DNA of 64,000 nt from an uncultured Lachnotalea sp. (GTDB taxonomy: Bacteria; Bacillota; Clostridia; Lachnospirales; Lachnospiraceae). Every line of letters begins with the position of its first letter. The stretch's first letter is position 1. Both the position numbers and the translations under genes were made by a program. The stretch lies in contig CAMSZT010000010.1 of the NCBI GenBank assembly GCA_947066815.1, positions 1 to 64,000 of the forward strand, read 5' to 3'. The notes under the pieces are model-generated. The model had not been told where the DNA came from and did not search any database. It was given only the letters and a program-made list of their open reading frames with translations. Below are positions 17,816-26,771 of this stretch, piece by piece.

Positions 17816-20029
17816 TCAACTTTTCTTTTCAAGCCGGATCTCGATGGCCTCCAGGCGCTTCGCCCGGCCGACCGTCCCGGCCGTCTCCCCGTTCTTCACC
17901 CAGTCTTGCCAGCCCTCACTCTGCACATGGACCCGGTAACAGACATCGTATTGGTCCGCGAACGCTCCCGTAAGCTCGATCCGGATCGCCTCCAGGCGCT
18001 TCGCCCGGCCGCTGGTCCCGGCCGCCGCCCCGTCCGACTTCCAGTCCTGCCAGCCCTCACTCTGCACGTGGGTCTGATAGCGGATCCCTCCGCTTACCGG
18101 AAGGTTGCTCAGACTGATCCGGATGGCCTCCAGGCGTTTGGCGCGCCCTGTCGTCCCCGCCGGGGCTCCGTCCGAAACCAGGCTCTGCCAGCCGTAGCTC
18201 TGGACGTGGGTCTGATAAGATACCCCCGGCTGCGCCTTCCGGAAAGCATCCTCCATGCTTCCAGGTGCCTGGCTTCCTTTTTCTACAATTTTGATCTCGA
18301 CGGCCTCCAGACGCTTTGCGAGCCCCTCTGTCCCGGCGCTCTCCCCGTTTTTCGCCCAGCCAAGCCAGCCGTAGGTCTGCACATATACCCGATAATAGAT
18401 ATCGTAGTCCTCCGCGCCGTTTCCAGTCAGACGGATCCTTATGGCTTCCATCCGCTTTGCCTGATTCTCCGTGCCGGCCAGGTCCCCATCTGACACTTCA
18501 CTCTGCCAGCCCTGGCTCTGCACGTGAGCCTGATAGGCAACTCCCACATCCGCATTTCCTGACACGCGGATCTTGAGGGCCTCCAGCCGCTTGGCCTGGC
18601 CTCTGGTCCCTGCCTGGACGCCGTCCGACACCTCGTCCTGCCAGCCCCGGCTCTGCACATGGGCCTGATAACGGAGAGACAGGACGGCGGCCCCGACCTG
18701 CACCTGGCAGCTTCTTGTGATCCCGTCCACAGAGGCATAGATCCTCGCCGTCCCCGTCCGGAGTCCTGTCACCTTTCCGAAGGCGTCCACCGCTGCGACT
18801 CCCTCGTCGCTGCTCCTCCAGAGGACCGTCTTTCCCTCCAGCCCCGGCAGGGCGGAGAGGGAGAGCTGCTTCGTTTTTCCTTTTTCGATCCTGCACTCTG
18901 TTTCACTGATCCGGACCTGATAGAGGGCAGACAGGATCTCCGGATTCATGAGACTGGCCCCGATCCGCTTCCATTCCTCCGAAGGGGCCTCCGGCCGGTC
19001 GATCTGATACCAGACCGATCCGCTCTTGACAAACTCATAGTCGTATGCCGGTTCCCTCCAATAATAGGCGTCATAGGTGGTCTCCGTGCCGGACAGCCCC
19101 GGATCGTTCCATACCGTGTGGCCCGTGCTCCGGATCCCGCTGTCACTGAGCATAAAATTCCTGTGCAGCACCTCCCCCGGCCGGTCCCGGTCGTCCCAGG
19201 TGCAGTCCACATGATAGGCTCCCACACCCAAACTCCTGGACCTGACGGCGTCTGCCCCGCCCTCCAGGAGTACCAGGTTCCAAGCGTGGTCTAGCTCCGT
19301 GCTTGCCACAAATTCCGTCCAGATCCCCAGCCGTTCCGCCAGAAGGTCGAAGGCCAGAGCGTATCCCTGGCACACGGCCCGCCCCTCCACGAGGGCGCAG
19401 TAGGCCGTATAGCAGCCGCTCCCGCCGCCCCACTCTGTGGCACTTGTATAGACTGTCCCTGTCACCAGCGCGTCATGGAGCACCAGAAGCTTCTCCACCT
19501 CCGTCATGGAGGGATCTGTTTTGGTCAGGATCCCGGAAATCTTCTCCTCCATGGCCGCCTTCATGGAAGCGATCCGGCCCGGATCCTTTTCCCGGTAATC
19601 CCACACGACGGCAAGGATCTCCCCGGAATTTTTATAGCGATAGCTGTATTTATTGGACACATAGAACAGCTCCGGATGTCCGTTCACCACATGCTCGAAC
19701 ATGTTTTTCAGATATCCCGCCTCCGCTGTCGTGAGCCCCCAGGCCGAAACGTCCAGCTCCGGCAGGACCTGAGTGAGGGACTGACAGATCTGCGCTTCCA
19801 TCTCCTCAGTCTGTAAAGAATACGCCGAGATCCCGGGATCGTCCGTCCCCAGGGCGCCGGCCTGATAGAGGTCCGCCGTGACGGTCTGCGTCATTTCCGG
19901 TTCCTCCGCCATGCTGTTCTCCGCGGGGATCCCGCCGGCCGTCTCCTCCTCCGCCCGGGCAGCCTGCCCGAAAACAGAAAAGAGGGAGAAGGCCGTGACC
20001 GCCAGTATAAATGCCTTTCTTTTTCTCAT
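17816..20029 (-). CDS. Secreted transglutaminase-like protein with Ig-like domain and six ChW repeats
   Basis: A 737-residue exported protein: signal peptide (1-24, ending ARA), a helical region (about 50-170), a transglutaminase-core domain (about 175-290), an unassigned stretch with YYWREPAYDYEF, a Big_2 Ig-like domain (about 375-450), then two ChW triads up to the C-terminus. The papain-like triad is complete: C220 in AVCQGYA, H248 in LDHAWN and D275 in YHVDCTWDD. Such secreted domains may act as peptidases or cross-linkers on wall peptides; the substrate is unknown. An ATG at 20029 with AGGAG five bases away is preferred over a GTG two codons upstream. The gene follows the CHAP gene by 21 bases, so they form one unit. 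Confidence 0.88.
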   Translation of the reverse strand: MRKRKAFILAVTAFSLFSVFGQAARAEEETAGGIPAENSMAEEPEMTQTVTADLYQAGALGTDDPGISAYSLQTEEMEAQICQSLTQVLPELDVSAWGLTTAEAGYLKNMFEHVVNGHPELFYVSNKYSYRYKNSGEILAVVWDYREKDPGRIASMKAAMEEKISGILTKTDPSMTEVEKLLVLHDALVTGTVYTSATEWGGGSGCYTAYCALVEGRAVCQGYALAFDLLAERLGIWTEFVASTELDHAWNLVLLEGGADAVRSRSLGVGAYHVDCTWDDRDRPGEVLHRNFMLSDSGIRSTGHTVWNDPGLSGTETTYDAYYWREPAYDYEFVKSGSVWYQIDRPEAPSEEWKRIGASLMNPEILSALYQVRISETECRIEKGKTKQLSLSALPGLEGKTVLWRSSDEGVAAVDAFGKVTGLRTGTARIYASVDGITRSCQVQVGAAVLSLRYQAHVQSRGWQDEVSDGVQAGTRGQAKRLEALKIRVSGNADVGVAYQAHVQSQGWQSEVSDGDLAGTENQAKRMEAIRIRLTGNGAEDYDIYYRVYVQTYGWLGWAKNGESAGTEGLAKRLEAVEIKIVEKGSQAPGSMEDAFRKAQPGVSYQTHVQSYGWQSLVSDGAPAGTTGRAKRLEAIRISLSNLPVSGGIRYQTHVQSEGWQDWKSDGAAAGTSGRAKRLEAIRIELTGAFADQYDVCYRVHVQSEGWQDWVKNGETAGTVGRAKRLEAIEIRLEKKS

Positions 20030-20050
20030 AAACACTCCTGCTATTTTCCT

Positions 20051-22480
20051 TTAATTCTTCACATAATGCCCTTCCGTGGTGCCGGGAGCCGCTCCGCCCT
20101 TCGGTACCAGCCGGATCTCAATGGCCTCCAGACGTTTATACAGCCCGCTGGTCCCCGCCGGCTCTCCGTTCTTAGCCCAGCCCATCCAGCCGTAGGTCTG
20201 GCTGTGGACCCGGTAATAGATATCATACTGGGACGCCGCCGCCCCGGAAAGCTTAATCTCGATGGCCTCCAGGCGCTTTGCCTGTCCTGTGGTACCGCTG
20301 ACCGCGCCGTTTTTCACCCAGCCCTGCCAGCCATAGGTCTGCACATGGGTCCGGTAGGTAACCTCCCCGGAAAGCCGTTCCAGACTGATCCGGATTCCCT
20401 CCAGCCGCTTATACTTTCCTGTCGTCCCGTTCATCACACCGTTCTCGGAAGCTTCCAGCCAGCCGTAGGTCTGACAGTGGGTGCTATAGGTGACCGTCGC
20501 CCCTTTTTTCCGGAAAGGCTGCTCTGTCTTTCCCGGTGCCGCGCCCCCTTTCGGAACAAGGCGGACCTCGACCGCCTCCACCCGTTTGGCATAACCCTCA
20601 CTTCCGGCGCTCTCTCCGTTTTTGGCCCAGTCCAGCCAGCCAAAGCTCTGGCAGTGAGCGCGGTAATAGATATCATACTGCTTTTCTGCCTCCCCGGTCA
20701 GTTTGATCTGGACAGCCTCCATCCGCTTGGTCCCGCCCGGGATCCCGCTGATCGCCCCGTCCGATACCCAGTCCTGCCAGCCCTGGGTCTGCATATGAGT
20801 GCGGTAGGAAACGCCCCCGGAGAGTTCATTTCCGGAAAGCCTGATCATCAGCGCCCGGAGCATTTTATAGCTTCCGGTGGTGCCGGCCTTTTCTCCGTCT
20901 CCCACCCAGGGTTCCCATTCCTTCCCCTCCACGTCGGCCCGGTAGGCGATCTGCATTTTTTCCGGCGGGGGAGCCGTGACGCCGGTCTCGTAGTAATCCG
21001 GGGTGGCATATCCCACGATCCTGGCATTGTCCAGCTTGTAGTTCCGCTCCAGCACGCCGTACAGGCCTTTGGCCGCGTCGTAGGTCGTATTTCCCTCGAC
21101 GGTGTAGACCTTCCCGCCGGACACATCGGTCACGATCCCCACATGGTTCACATAGTTGGAATTCTGGCTGTTCTGGAAAAAGATCAGATCCCCGGGCTTA
21201 GGGGTGTAATCCCCCTTGTCATGCCAGTATCCGGGATTGGTATCTTTCTTATACCATTCCACCATATTGCGCGTGCCGGAATGCATGCGGAATATGGAAG
21301 CCGGGATGTTTGCCTGCTTTGCGCACCAGCTTGCAAACATGGCGCACCAGGGCGCCGAGGGAAAATAATCTCCGCCGGCATTACTGTAAACATTATACCA
21401 GGACCCGAACTTTGTGGGAGTATCCTCTTTCTTGTAATACCCCACCTGGGTCTTGGCCACGGCAATGATATCGGTTACGCGGTCCCCGGTGTTGACATGG
21501 GTATTGGGATACCCCTCATCCGGGTCCGTCTCCAGATAAGGCTTGGCGGTGGCTCCCGGCGCCGGATCCCCCTTTGCCTGGACCTTCACCTGCACCGCCT
21601 CCACCGTCCTGTTCCAGGAAGAAGCCACACCGGCGTTCCCGCCGTTCTTCGCCCAGTGGAGCCAGCCGTACTCCTGGATATACACCCGGTAATAGATATC
21701 GTACTGTCCCGCCGCGGCTCCTGTGAGGGACGCCTTCAGCGCTTCTACCCTCCGTCTCTCCCCGATGGTTCCCGCCGTGGAGCCATTGCTTCCGGAAACC
21801 CAGCCCTTCCCGGCGCTGTAGACCTGGTATTCCACTCCCAGATCCTTAAGCCCTTCCACATCCTCCACACCGGATATCTGCATCCGCAGGGCCTCCAGAC
21901 GTTTTCCCGCGTCCTCTTTTCCGCAGGACGAGCCGTCCTTTCCGCCCATCACCCATCCGTAGGTCTGCATATGTACGTCATAAACGATGGAAGGGACCTG
22001 AGCTCCATAGAGGGCCGCCTCCTCTTCCGAGACGCCGGTCTCCTCCGCGCCCGCTGTCTCCTCCGTACTCCCGGTCTCCTCCGCGTTTTCTGTCTCTCCC
22101 GCGGAACCGGCTTCTTCTATGGATCCGCTTTCCCCGGTCTCCGCCGGAGACGTCTCCTCCGCGCTTTCTTCCGTCTCCGCCGGAGACGTCCCCTCTGCGG
22201 TTTCCGTCTCCTCCGTGCTCTCGGAGCCGCTCTCCGTTTCCTCTGCCGGGTCTGTCTGTTTTTCCGGACCGGTCTCTTTCGTCTCTGCGGCCGGCTCCGT
22301 CTCTCCCACAGACTCCGTCTCCTGCTTTGCTCCCGTCTCCTCTGCCGCGGCCGTCTCCACCGCCCGGCTCTCAGGCAGGATTTCCCCCGCCGCGCCAGCT
22401 CTCACTCCGGCGGACGTCCATCCGCCCAAAAGCATGGCCATCGCCAATAGAAACGCAAGTACTCTCTTCCTCTGTCTCAT
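20051..22480 (-). CDS. Secreted CHAP-domain amidase/endopeptidase with nine ChW repeats
   Basis: An 809-residue exported wall hydrolase. A signal peptide (1-28) precedes an acidic Glu/Thr/Ser linker (about 30-155), one ChW triad (about 157-310), a CHAP domain (about 320-495) and two more ChW triads (about 505-809). The CHAP cysteine is C379 in PWCAMFASWC and the histidine is H446 in NHVGIV, followed by the conserved VEGN acidic position. CHAP enzymes cut peptidoglycan cross-bridges or the MurNAc-alanine bond. The catalytic domain sits between repeats rather than at an end, unlike the lysozyme and transpeptidase. ATG 22480 has AGAGGG six bases upstream. It is the first of the five ChW genes and lies 44 bases after the UDP-glucose dehydrogenase gene. 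Confidence 0.92.
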   Translation of the reverse strand: MRQRKRVLAFLLAMAMLLGGWTSAGVRAGAAGEILPESRAVETAAAEETGAKQETESVGETEPAAETKETGPEKQTDPAEETESGSESTEETETAEGTSPAETEESAEETSPAETGESGSIEEAGSAGETENAEETGSTEETAGAEETGVSEEEAALYGAQVPSIVYDVHMQTYGWVMGGKDGSSCGKEDAGKRLEALRMQISGVEDVEGLKDLGVEYQVYSAGKGWVSGSNGSTAGTIGERRRVEALKASLTGAAAGQYDIYYRVYIQEYGWLHWAKNGGNAGVASSWNRTVEAVQVKVQAKGDPAPGATAKPYLETDPDEGYPNTHVNTGDRVTDIIAVAKTQVGYYKKEDTPTKFGSWYNVYSNAGGDYFPSAPWCAMFASWCAKQANIPASIFRMHSGTRNMVEWYKKDTNPGYWHDKGDYTPKPGDLIFFQNSQNSNYVNHVGIVTDVSGGKVYTVEGNTTYDAAKGLYGVLERNYKLDNARIVGYATPDYYETGVTAPPPEKMQIAYRADVEGKEWEPWVGDGEKAGTTGSYKMLRALMIRLSGNELSGGVSYRTHMQTQGWQDWVSDGAISGIPGGTKRMEAVQIKLTGEAEKQYDIYYRAHCQSFGWLDWAKNGESAGSEGYAKRVEAVEVRLVPKGGAAPGKTEQPFRKKGATVTYSTHCQTYGWLEASENGVMNGTTGKYKRLEGIRISLERLSGEVTYRTHVQTYGWQGWVKNGAVSGTTGQAKRLEAIEIKLSGAAASQYDIYYRVHSQTYGWMGWAKNGEPAGTSGLYKRLEAIEIRLVPKGGAAPGTTEGHYVKN

Positions 22481-22524
22481 CAAAATCCCTCTTCTCTGTC
22501 AAGCTTCGCCTTCAAGCTTTTCTT

Positions 22525-23832
22525 TCAGGTCTCTTTGCCAACGGTTCCTCTTCCAATACTCTCGTAGGTGATCCCGCTCCCCTCAAATCTCTCCGACGGA
22601 TAGCAGTTCCTCCCATCTATGATTATCGGCTTTTTCATCAGTTTCACAAAGAGCTCCGGCCGGATTTCCTGTATTTCCCTCCACTCGGTGAAGATCAGAC
22701 AGAGCTCTGCCCCCAAAAGCGCCTCCTCGACGGTCTGGCAGTAATCGATCTCCGAGGGGTAAAGCTTCCGGTAATTGGTCTCCCCGATGGGATCCCAGGC
22801 CCGGATCTGCGCCCCCTCCTCCAAAAGGATCGGAAGGCTGACCAGGGAGGGCGCTTCCCGCAGATCGTCCGTGCCCGGCTTGAAGGTCAGGCCCAGGACC
22901 GCGATCTTTACCCCCGCAAAATCCTCATAATACTTCCGCGCCTTCCGGACCATCTTGAGCTTCTGGCTCTCATTGACCTCGATGGCCGCCTTCACGGTCT
23001 TCATCTCATAATCATAGGAATTGGCCAGCCAGTGGAGCGCCTTCGTGTCCTTGGGAAAGCAGGAGCCGCCGTAGCCGATTCCCGCCTTCAGGAATTTATT
23101 CCCAATCCTGGCGTCAAAGCCCATCCCGGCGGTGACGTCCTCGATATTGGCCCCCACCAGCTCGCAGAGGTTGGCGATCTCATTGATATAGGAAATCTTA
23201 AGGGCCAGGAAGTCATTGGAGGCATACTTTACCATCTCCGCGCTCTTCCGGTCGGTCACCAGCCTGGGGGCGTCGAATTTCTCATAGACCCGCAGCATGA
23301 CCTCCTTCGCAAAGTCATCCTCCGCGCCGATCACGATCCGGGAAGCGTGGAGGGTATCCCGCACTGCCGTCCCCTGGGCCAGGAACTCCGGATTGGACGC
23401 CACCGAGATCTTAACCTGCGCCTTCTGTTCCCTGTGGATCAGCTTCTCCACCTTGTCGTTGGTGCCGATGGGCACCGTCGACTTGACCACCACCACACAG
23501 TCCCGTTCCACTGTGTGGGCGATCTGCCTGGCCGCCTCGTAGACATATGTCAGGTTGGCGGAGCCGTCTTTCTTTTCCGGCGTGCCGACCCCGATAAAGA
23601 CCACCTCCGCATCCCGGTACGCCTCCCCGTGATCCGTCGTAAAAGTCAGCCGCTCTTTATTTTTTTTCATCAGCTCCGACAGGCCCTCCTCGTAAATGGG
23701 CGAGATCCCCTGTCTCATCATCTCGATCTTTTTCTCGTCAATATCCACACAGCACACAGAATGTCCGTGCTCCGCCAGGCAGACGCCGGTCACCAGCCCC
23801 ACATATCCTGTCCCTGCCACTGCGATCTTCAT
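22525..23832 (-). CDS. ugd: UDP-glucose 6-dehydrogenase
   Basis: A 435-residue cytoplasmic enzyme that oxidises UDP-glucose to UDP-glucuronate with two NAD+. The N-terminal Rossmann site GTGYVGLVTG (residues 7-16), the middle catalytic segment GIGYGGSCFPKDTKAL with C258, and the C-terminal domain with KIAVLGLTFKPGTDDLREAPS are all present, and the length is normal. It provides the uronic acid donor for the polymer made by this locus. TuaD of Bacillus is the same family. The gene follows a small glycosyltransferase gene by six bases. Confidence 0.96.
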   Translation of the reverse strand: MKIAVAGTGYVGLVTGVCLAEHGHSVCCVDIDEKKIEMMRQGISPIYEEGLSELMKKNKERLTFTTDHGEAYRDAEVVFIGVGTPEKKDGSANLTYVYEAARQIAHTVERDCVVVVKSTVPIGTNDKVEKLIHREQKAQVKISVASNPEFLAQGTAVRDTLHASRIVIGAEDDFAKEVMLRVYEKFDAPRLVTDRKSAEMVKYASNDFLALKISYINEIANLCELVGANIEDVTAGMGFDARIGNKFLKAGIGYGGSCFPKDTKALHWLANSYDYEMKTVKAAIEVNESQKLKMVRKARKYYEDFAGVKIAVLGLTFKPGTDDLREAPSLVSLPILLEEGAQIRAWDPIGETNYRKLYPSEIDYCQTVEEALLGAELCLIFTEWREIQEIRPELFVKLMKKPIIIDGRNCYPSERFEGSGITYESIGRGTVGKET

Positions 23833-23838
23833 AATCTT

Positions 23839-24834
23839 TCACTCTCCGTTCCTCTGCCGCTTCCAATCGTCTGCGAGAGCGGCGATCTTGTCTGCCAGTG
23901 CCTCGGCATTTCCCATTTCCACAAAATGTGTCCTGCCGTCCCCCTCCCGGTAAAGCTCCCGGTTTGCCTCATTGTCCCCCAGGATCATCGGTTTTCCCAT
24001 GGCCCGGTAAATATAGGCCTTTCCCGGGATCGTCCGTTTTGCCTTTCCGATCGTCCCGTGAAAATGCCCGGCCAGGCACAGGTCCGCCCCGGCGACCGCC
24101 TCCGCCAGCGCCTCCTGGGAAAGCCAGGGGATATACCGGACATGGAAGGTGTCCGGTTTCTTTACCTGTCCCCCGAGGGGGCCGATCATGTAAAAAAAGA
24201 TGTCCTCTCTCATCCGCAGGCGCTCCATCGCCTCCAGGATCACGGGCACACCTTGAAGAGGGAGAACACTCCCAAAATATAATACCACAAACCGGTCCTC
24301 GAATCCACCCTCTTTTTTCTGCTCCCTGGGATAGTAGATGGAAGCGTCGGCCTCCAGGTACAGCGTGTGCAGCTTCCCTGCCGCCGCCCCCAGCTCCTCC
24401 GCGAAGTAGGCGCCGTGGGCTTTTGTGTCGGCCACGATCTCGTCTGCCAAGGCGAGAGTTTTCCTGTCCAGCCCCTTCAAAAGCCTGGCCGGAAGACTTC
24501 CGTTCTTAAATTTTTTTCTGTCCCACACCAGCGTGTCGTACATAGAGATAAAAAAATCGATGGCCAGCTCCCGCTTCCGAAGACGCCTGAAAAAAGGGAC
24601 GACCAGCTGCGGCGCAAAGCCCACAAAAACCAGGTCGTAAGGCTTCATGCTTGTAAACAGCAGTTTTCTATAAACGGAGAATAGCCTTTTCGCATAGCTT
24701 TTCTGACCGGAACCGATGACCGCACAGGAGGCGGCCCGCTCCCGGATCAGACGGAGTTCCTGGCTGTTGCGGATGTAATCCAGATTTTTTGTGGTGATAA
24801 AAAGCACGTTTTTATGATCCAGAAATTCCAGCAT
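23839..24834 (-). CDS. GT-B fold glycosyltransferase
   Basis: A 331-residue protein with the layout of a GT4-like glycosyltransferase. The N-terminal half (DLVFVGFAPQLVVPFFRRLRKRE, FISMYDTLVW) resembles acceptor-binding Rossmann halves. The second half begins at about residue 158 with DRFVVLYFGSVLPLQGVPVILEAM, the usual start of the donor-binding half, and continues to IPGKAYIYRAMGKPMILGDN (about 270-290). No classical E-x7-E motif is clear, so the family is divergent. Its start overlaps the stop of the AglD-like flippase gene by 23 bases, so they are tightly coupled. Probably adds one sugar to the repeat unit; donor unknown. Confidence 0.75.
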   Translation of the reverse strand: MLEFLDHKNVLFITTKNLDYIRNSQELRLIRERAASCAVIGSGQKSYAKRLFSVYRKLLFTSMKPYDLVFVGFAPQLVVPFFRRLRKRELAIDFFISMYDTLVWDRKKFKNGSLPARLLKGLDRKTLALADEIVADTKAHGAYFAEELGAAAGKLHTLYLEADASIYYPREQKKEGGFEDRFVVLYFGSVLPLQGVPVILEAMERLRMREDIFFYMIGPLGGQVKKPDTFHVRYIPWLSQEALAEAVAGADLCLAGHFHGTIGKAKRTIPGKAYIYRAMGKPMILGDNEANRELYREGDGRTHFVEMGNAEALADKIAALADDWKRQRNGE

Positions 24835-25810
24835 GTCTCCTCCTTCTCCCGGTGATCCAATAGTACAGTTTAAAGCCCGAAAAAGCGGCGATCTCCCCCA
24901 GGATTGTCCAAATCCTGGTGGTGACCACGATCAGGAGCACCAGCTCATGGGCCTGCCGTTCTCCGAGGAGGATCTTAAGGATCCCCTCCCGGATCCCCAT
25001 GCCGTTGGGCGAAGGGCTTAAGAATCCCGCCACCCAGGAGACCGGATAGGAGAGCACCAGGCAGATCCCCTGCAGCAGATCAAAATCGGAAAAAGCCGCC
25101 ACCAGCACCAGAAGTCCGGTCCCGGTCACCAGCCAGGCTCCCACATACCGCAGGAGCGCCTGATACACAAATGCCGGTTTTAAACGGATGTCCCCGCAGT
25201 CCTTTTTCATGATCCCGGAGAGGACCCGGATCCCCAGATCGATGCAGCGCGGCAGCAGAAGAAGGGCGGCTCCCGCCGCCAAAAAGCAGACCGCCGCCAG
25301 CCAGGTATTCTCCCCTCCCTGAAATAAAAAAGGGATCAGGACCACAAAGAACAGTCCGCTGGATGCGATCTGAAACACATATTCCAGAATGATGCTGACA
25401 GTCGTCGCCTGGGCGGAGACCCCCTTCTTATTACAAAGATACGCCTTGCCCACGATGCTCCAGATCCCGCCGGGGATGTAGCGGGCCAAGGCGCTCACCA
25501 TATGGGCGTTCAGATATTCTCTCCTGCCGGGTCCCGCCTCCATTTTCCACAGGAGCCAGGTCCAGTTATAACCGGTAAACAGGAAGGCCAGTCCGTAGAG
25601 GATCACCGACAAAAGAAACAGAGGAACCCTCATCCCTGCCAGATAGGGAACGACCGACTCCCAGTTGTCGATGATGTCCTTCACCATAAACCAGAGGATC
25701 AGAAGCCCCACAACAAGCCCGGCCGCCTTAAACGCTGTCTTTTTCCAGCTGCTCTTCTTTTTTTTCGGATTTGTTTCCAAGTCCGTTTTCTCCCGATCTT
25801 TCTCCGCCAT
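24812..25810 (-). CDS. AglD/LPG-synthase-TM type flippase-like membrane protein
   Basis: A 332-residue integral membrane protein of the UPF0104 family. A basic cytoplasmic N-terminus (residues 1-25) is followed by about eight membrane helices. The family signatures are visible: YNWTWLLWKME near 85, the ARYIPGGIWSIVGKAYLCNKKG stretch near 110-130, and a C-terminal PSPNGMGIREGIL near 270-283. Members work with polyprenyl-phosphate-sugar synthases or as lipid flippases. It overlaps the 3' end of the upstream GT2 gene by 83 bases. The start is supported by AGAGG before the ATG, so the overlap is probably real. I infer that it moves a lipid-linked sugar made by that GT2 across the membrane. Confidence 0.8.
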   Translation of the reverse strand: MAEKDREKTDLETNPKKKKSSWKKTAFKAAGLVVGLLILWFMVKDIIDNWESVVPYLAGMRVPLFLLSVILYGLAFLFTGYNWTWLLWKMEAGPGRREYLNAHMVSALARYIPGGIWSIVGKAYLCNKKGVSAQATTVSIILEYVFQIASSGLFFVVLIPFLFQGGENTWLAAVCFLAAGAALLLLPRCIDLGIRVLSGIMKKDCGDIRLKPAFVYQALLRYVGAWLVTGTGLLVLVAAFSDFDLLQGICLVLSYPVSWVAGFLSPSPNGMGIREGILKILLGERQAHELVLLIVVTTRIWTILGEIAAFSGFKLYYWITGRRRRHAGISGS

Positions 25811-26771
25811 TGTCCCGACCTCTTCCCTTCACTCCGTCATACTCCATCCTTCTCACATGGTACTGCACGTCCTCCAGAAGCTTCCGGTTGGCAGCGATCA
25901 CGTCCGCCAGGAAACCGATCACGATGGTCTGGAAGCCCAGAAGGAGCAGGGTGCTGCACAGGATCAGCGACTGGACATGGCCGCCGCCCGTCCCCATGAA
26001 AAAGTAGACCAGGAAACGGATGCCGAGGGCCGCCCCCAGAAGGAAGATGACACTGCCGACAATGGTAAAAAACTTCATCGGCTTGTACATCATAAAAGCC
26101 CGGAATATGGTCACCATGGACTTTTTCACATAGCCGAACATGCTGTTGAAGAGCCTGGAGGGGCGAAGTTCCTCGTTGGTCCGGACCGGGACGGATTCCA
26201 TGGCGATCTTGCTCCTCCCCGCCTGGACAATGGTCTCCAGCGTATAGGTATACTCGTTGACCACGTTGAGCCGCATGGCCGCATCCCGGCTGTAGGCCCG
26301 GAACCCGCTGGGGGCATCCGGGATGTCACTTTTGGAAGCCTTGCGCACCACATAGCTTCCCAGATGCTGGAGCTTCTTTTTCAAAAAGGAAAAATGCTCC
26401 GTCTGGTCGATGGGCCTCGCGCCGATGACGATGTCCGTCTTCCCCTCCAGGATGGGACGCACCAGCTTTTCGATATCCTCGGCGCAGTACTGGTTGTCCG
26501 CGTCCGTGTTGACGATGATGTCCGCCCCGTTCCGCAGGCAGGCGTCCAGGCCGGCCATAAACCCCTTGGCAAGTCCTTTATTCTTTTTAAAATTCACCAC
26601 ATAGTGGACGCCCCAGTCTCTGGCCACCTGCACGGTCCGGTCTTTGCTCCCGTCATTGATGATCAGGTATTCGATCTCATCGATGCCGTCGATGTGCTTT
26701 GGAAGCGCATCCAGGGCGATGGTCAGCGTTTTTTCCTCGTTGTAGCAAGGAATCTGGATGATCAGTTTCAT
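25728..26771 (-). CDS. Polyprenyl-phosphate glycosyltransferase (GtrB/DPM1-like GT2)
   Basis: A 347-residue GT2 enzyme. The catalytic domain (1-230) has IIQIPCYNEEKTL, YLIINDGSKDRT, the metal site VNTDADNQY and the FRAYSRDAA region. Two membrane helices follow (about 240-300), the usual arrangement of GtrB/CsbB-type enzymes that make undecaprenyl-phosphate sugars. The start is ATG 26771, which overlaps the stop of the upstream GT-C gene as ATGA; a longer frame upstream is just the GT-C gene read in another phase. The order GT-C, GT2, flippase-like protein matches the three-component system that decorates polymers outside the membrane. The C-terminus is Lys/Glu-rich, partly because it is shared with the overlapping gene. 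Confidence 0.87.
   Translation of the reverse strand: MKLIIQIPCYNEEKTLTIALDALPKHIDGIDEIEYLIINDGSKDRTVQVARDWGVHYVVNFKKNKGLAKGFMAGLDACLRNGADIIVNTDADNQYCAEDIEKLVRPILEGKTDIVIGARPIDQTEHFSFLKKKLQHLGSYVVRKASKSDIPDAPSGFRAYSRDAAMRLNVVNEYTYTLETIVQAGRSKIAMESVPVRTNEELRPSRLFNSMFGYVKKSMVTIFRAFMMYKPMKFFTIVGSVIFLLGAALGIRFLVYFFMGTGGGHVQSLILCSTLLLLGFQTIVIGFLADVIAANRKLLEDVQYHVRRMEYDGVKGRGRDNGGERSGENGLGNKSEKKEEQLEKDSV

Noticed and set aside
20066..22450. A 794-codon open frame on the plus strand opposite the CHAP gene
   Set aside because: It mirrors the GC-rich codon pattern of the real gene. It has no domain, no signal, and the minus strand encodes a clear CHAP/ChW protein.
8470..22480. LPXTG sorting signals on the surface proteins
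   Set aside because: None of the five C-termini has LPXTG, a hydrophobic helix and a basic tail; attachment must be by the ChW repeats.
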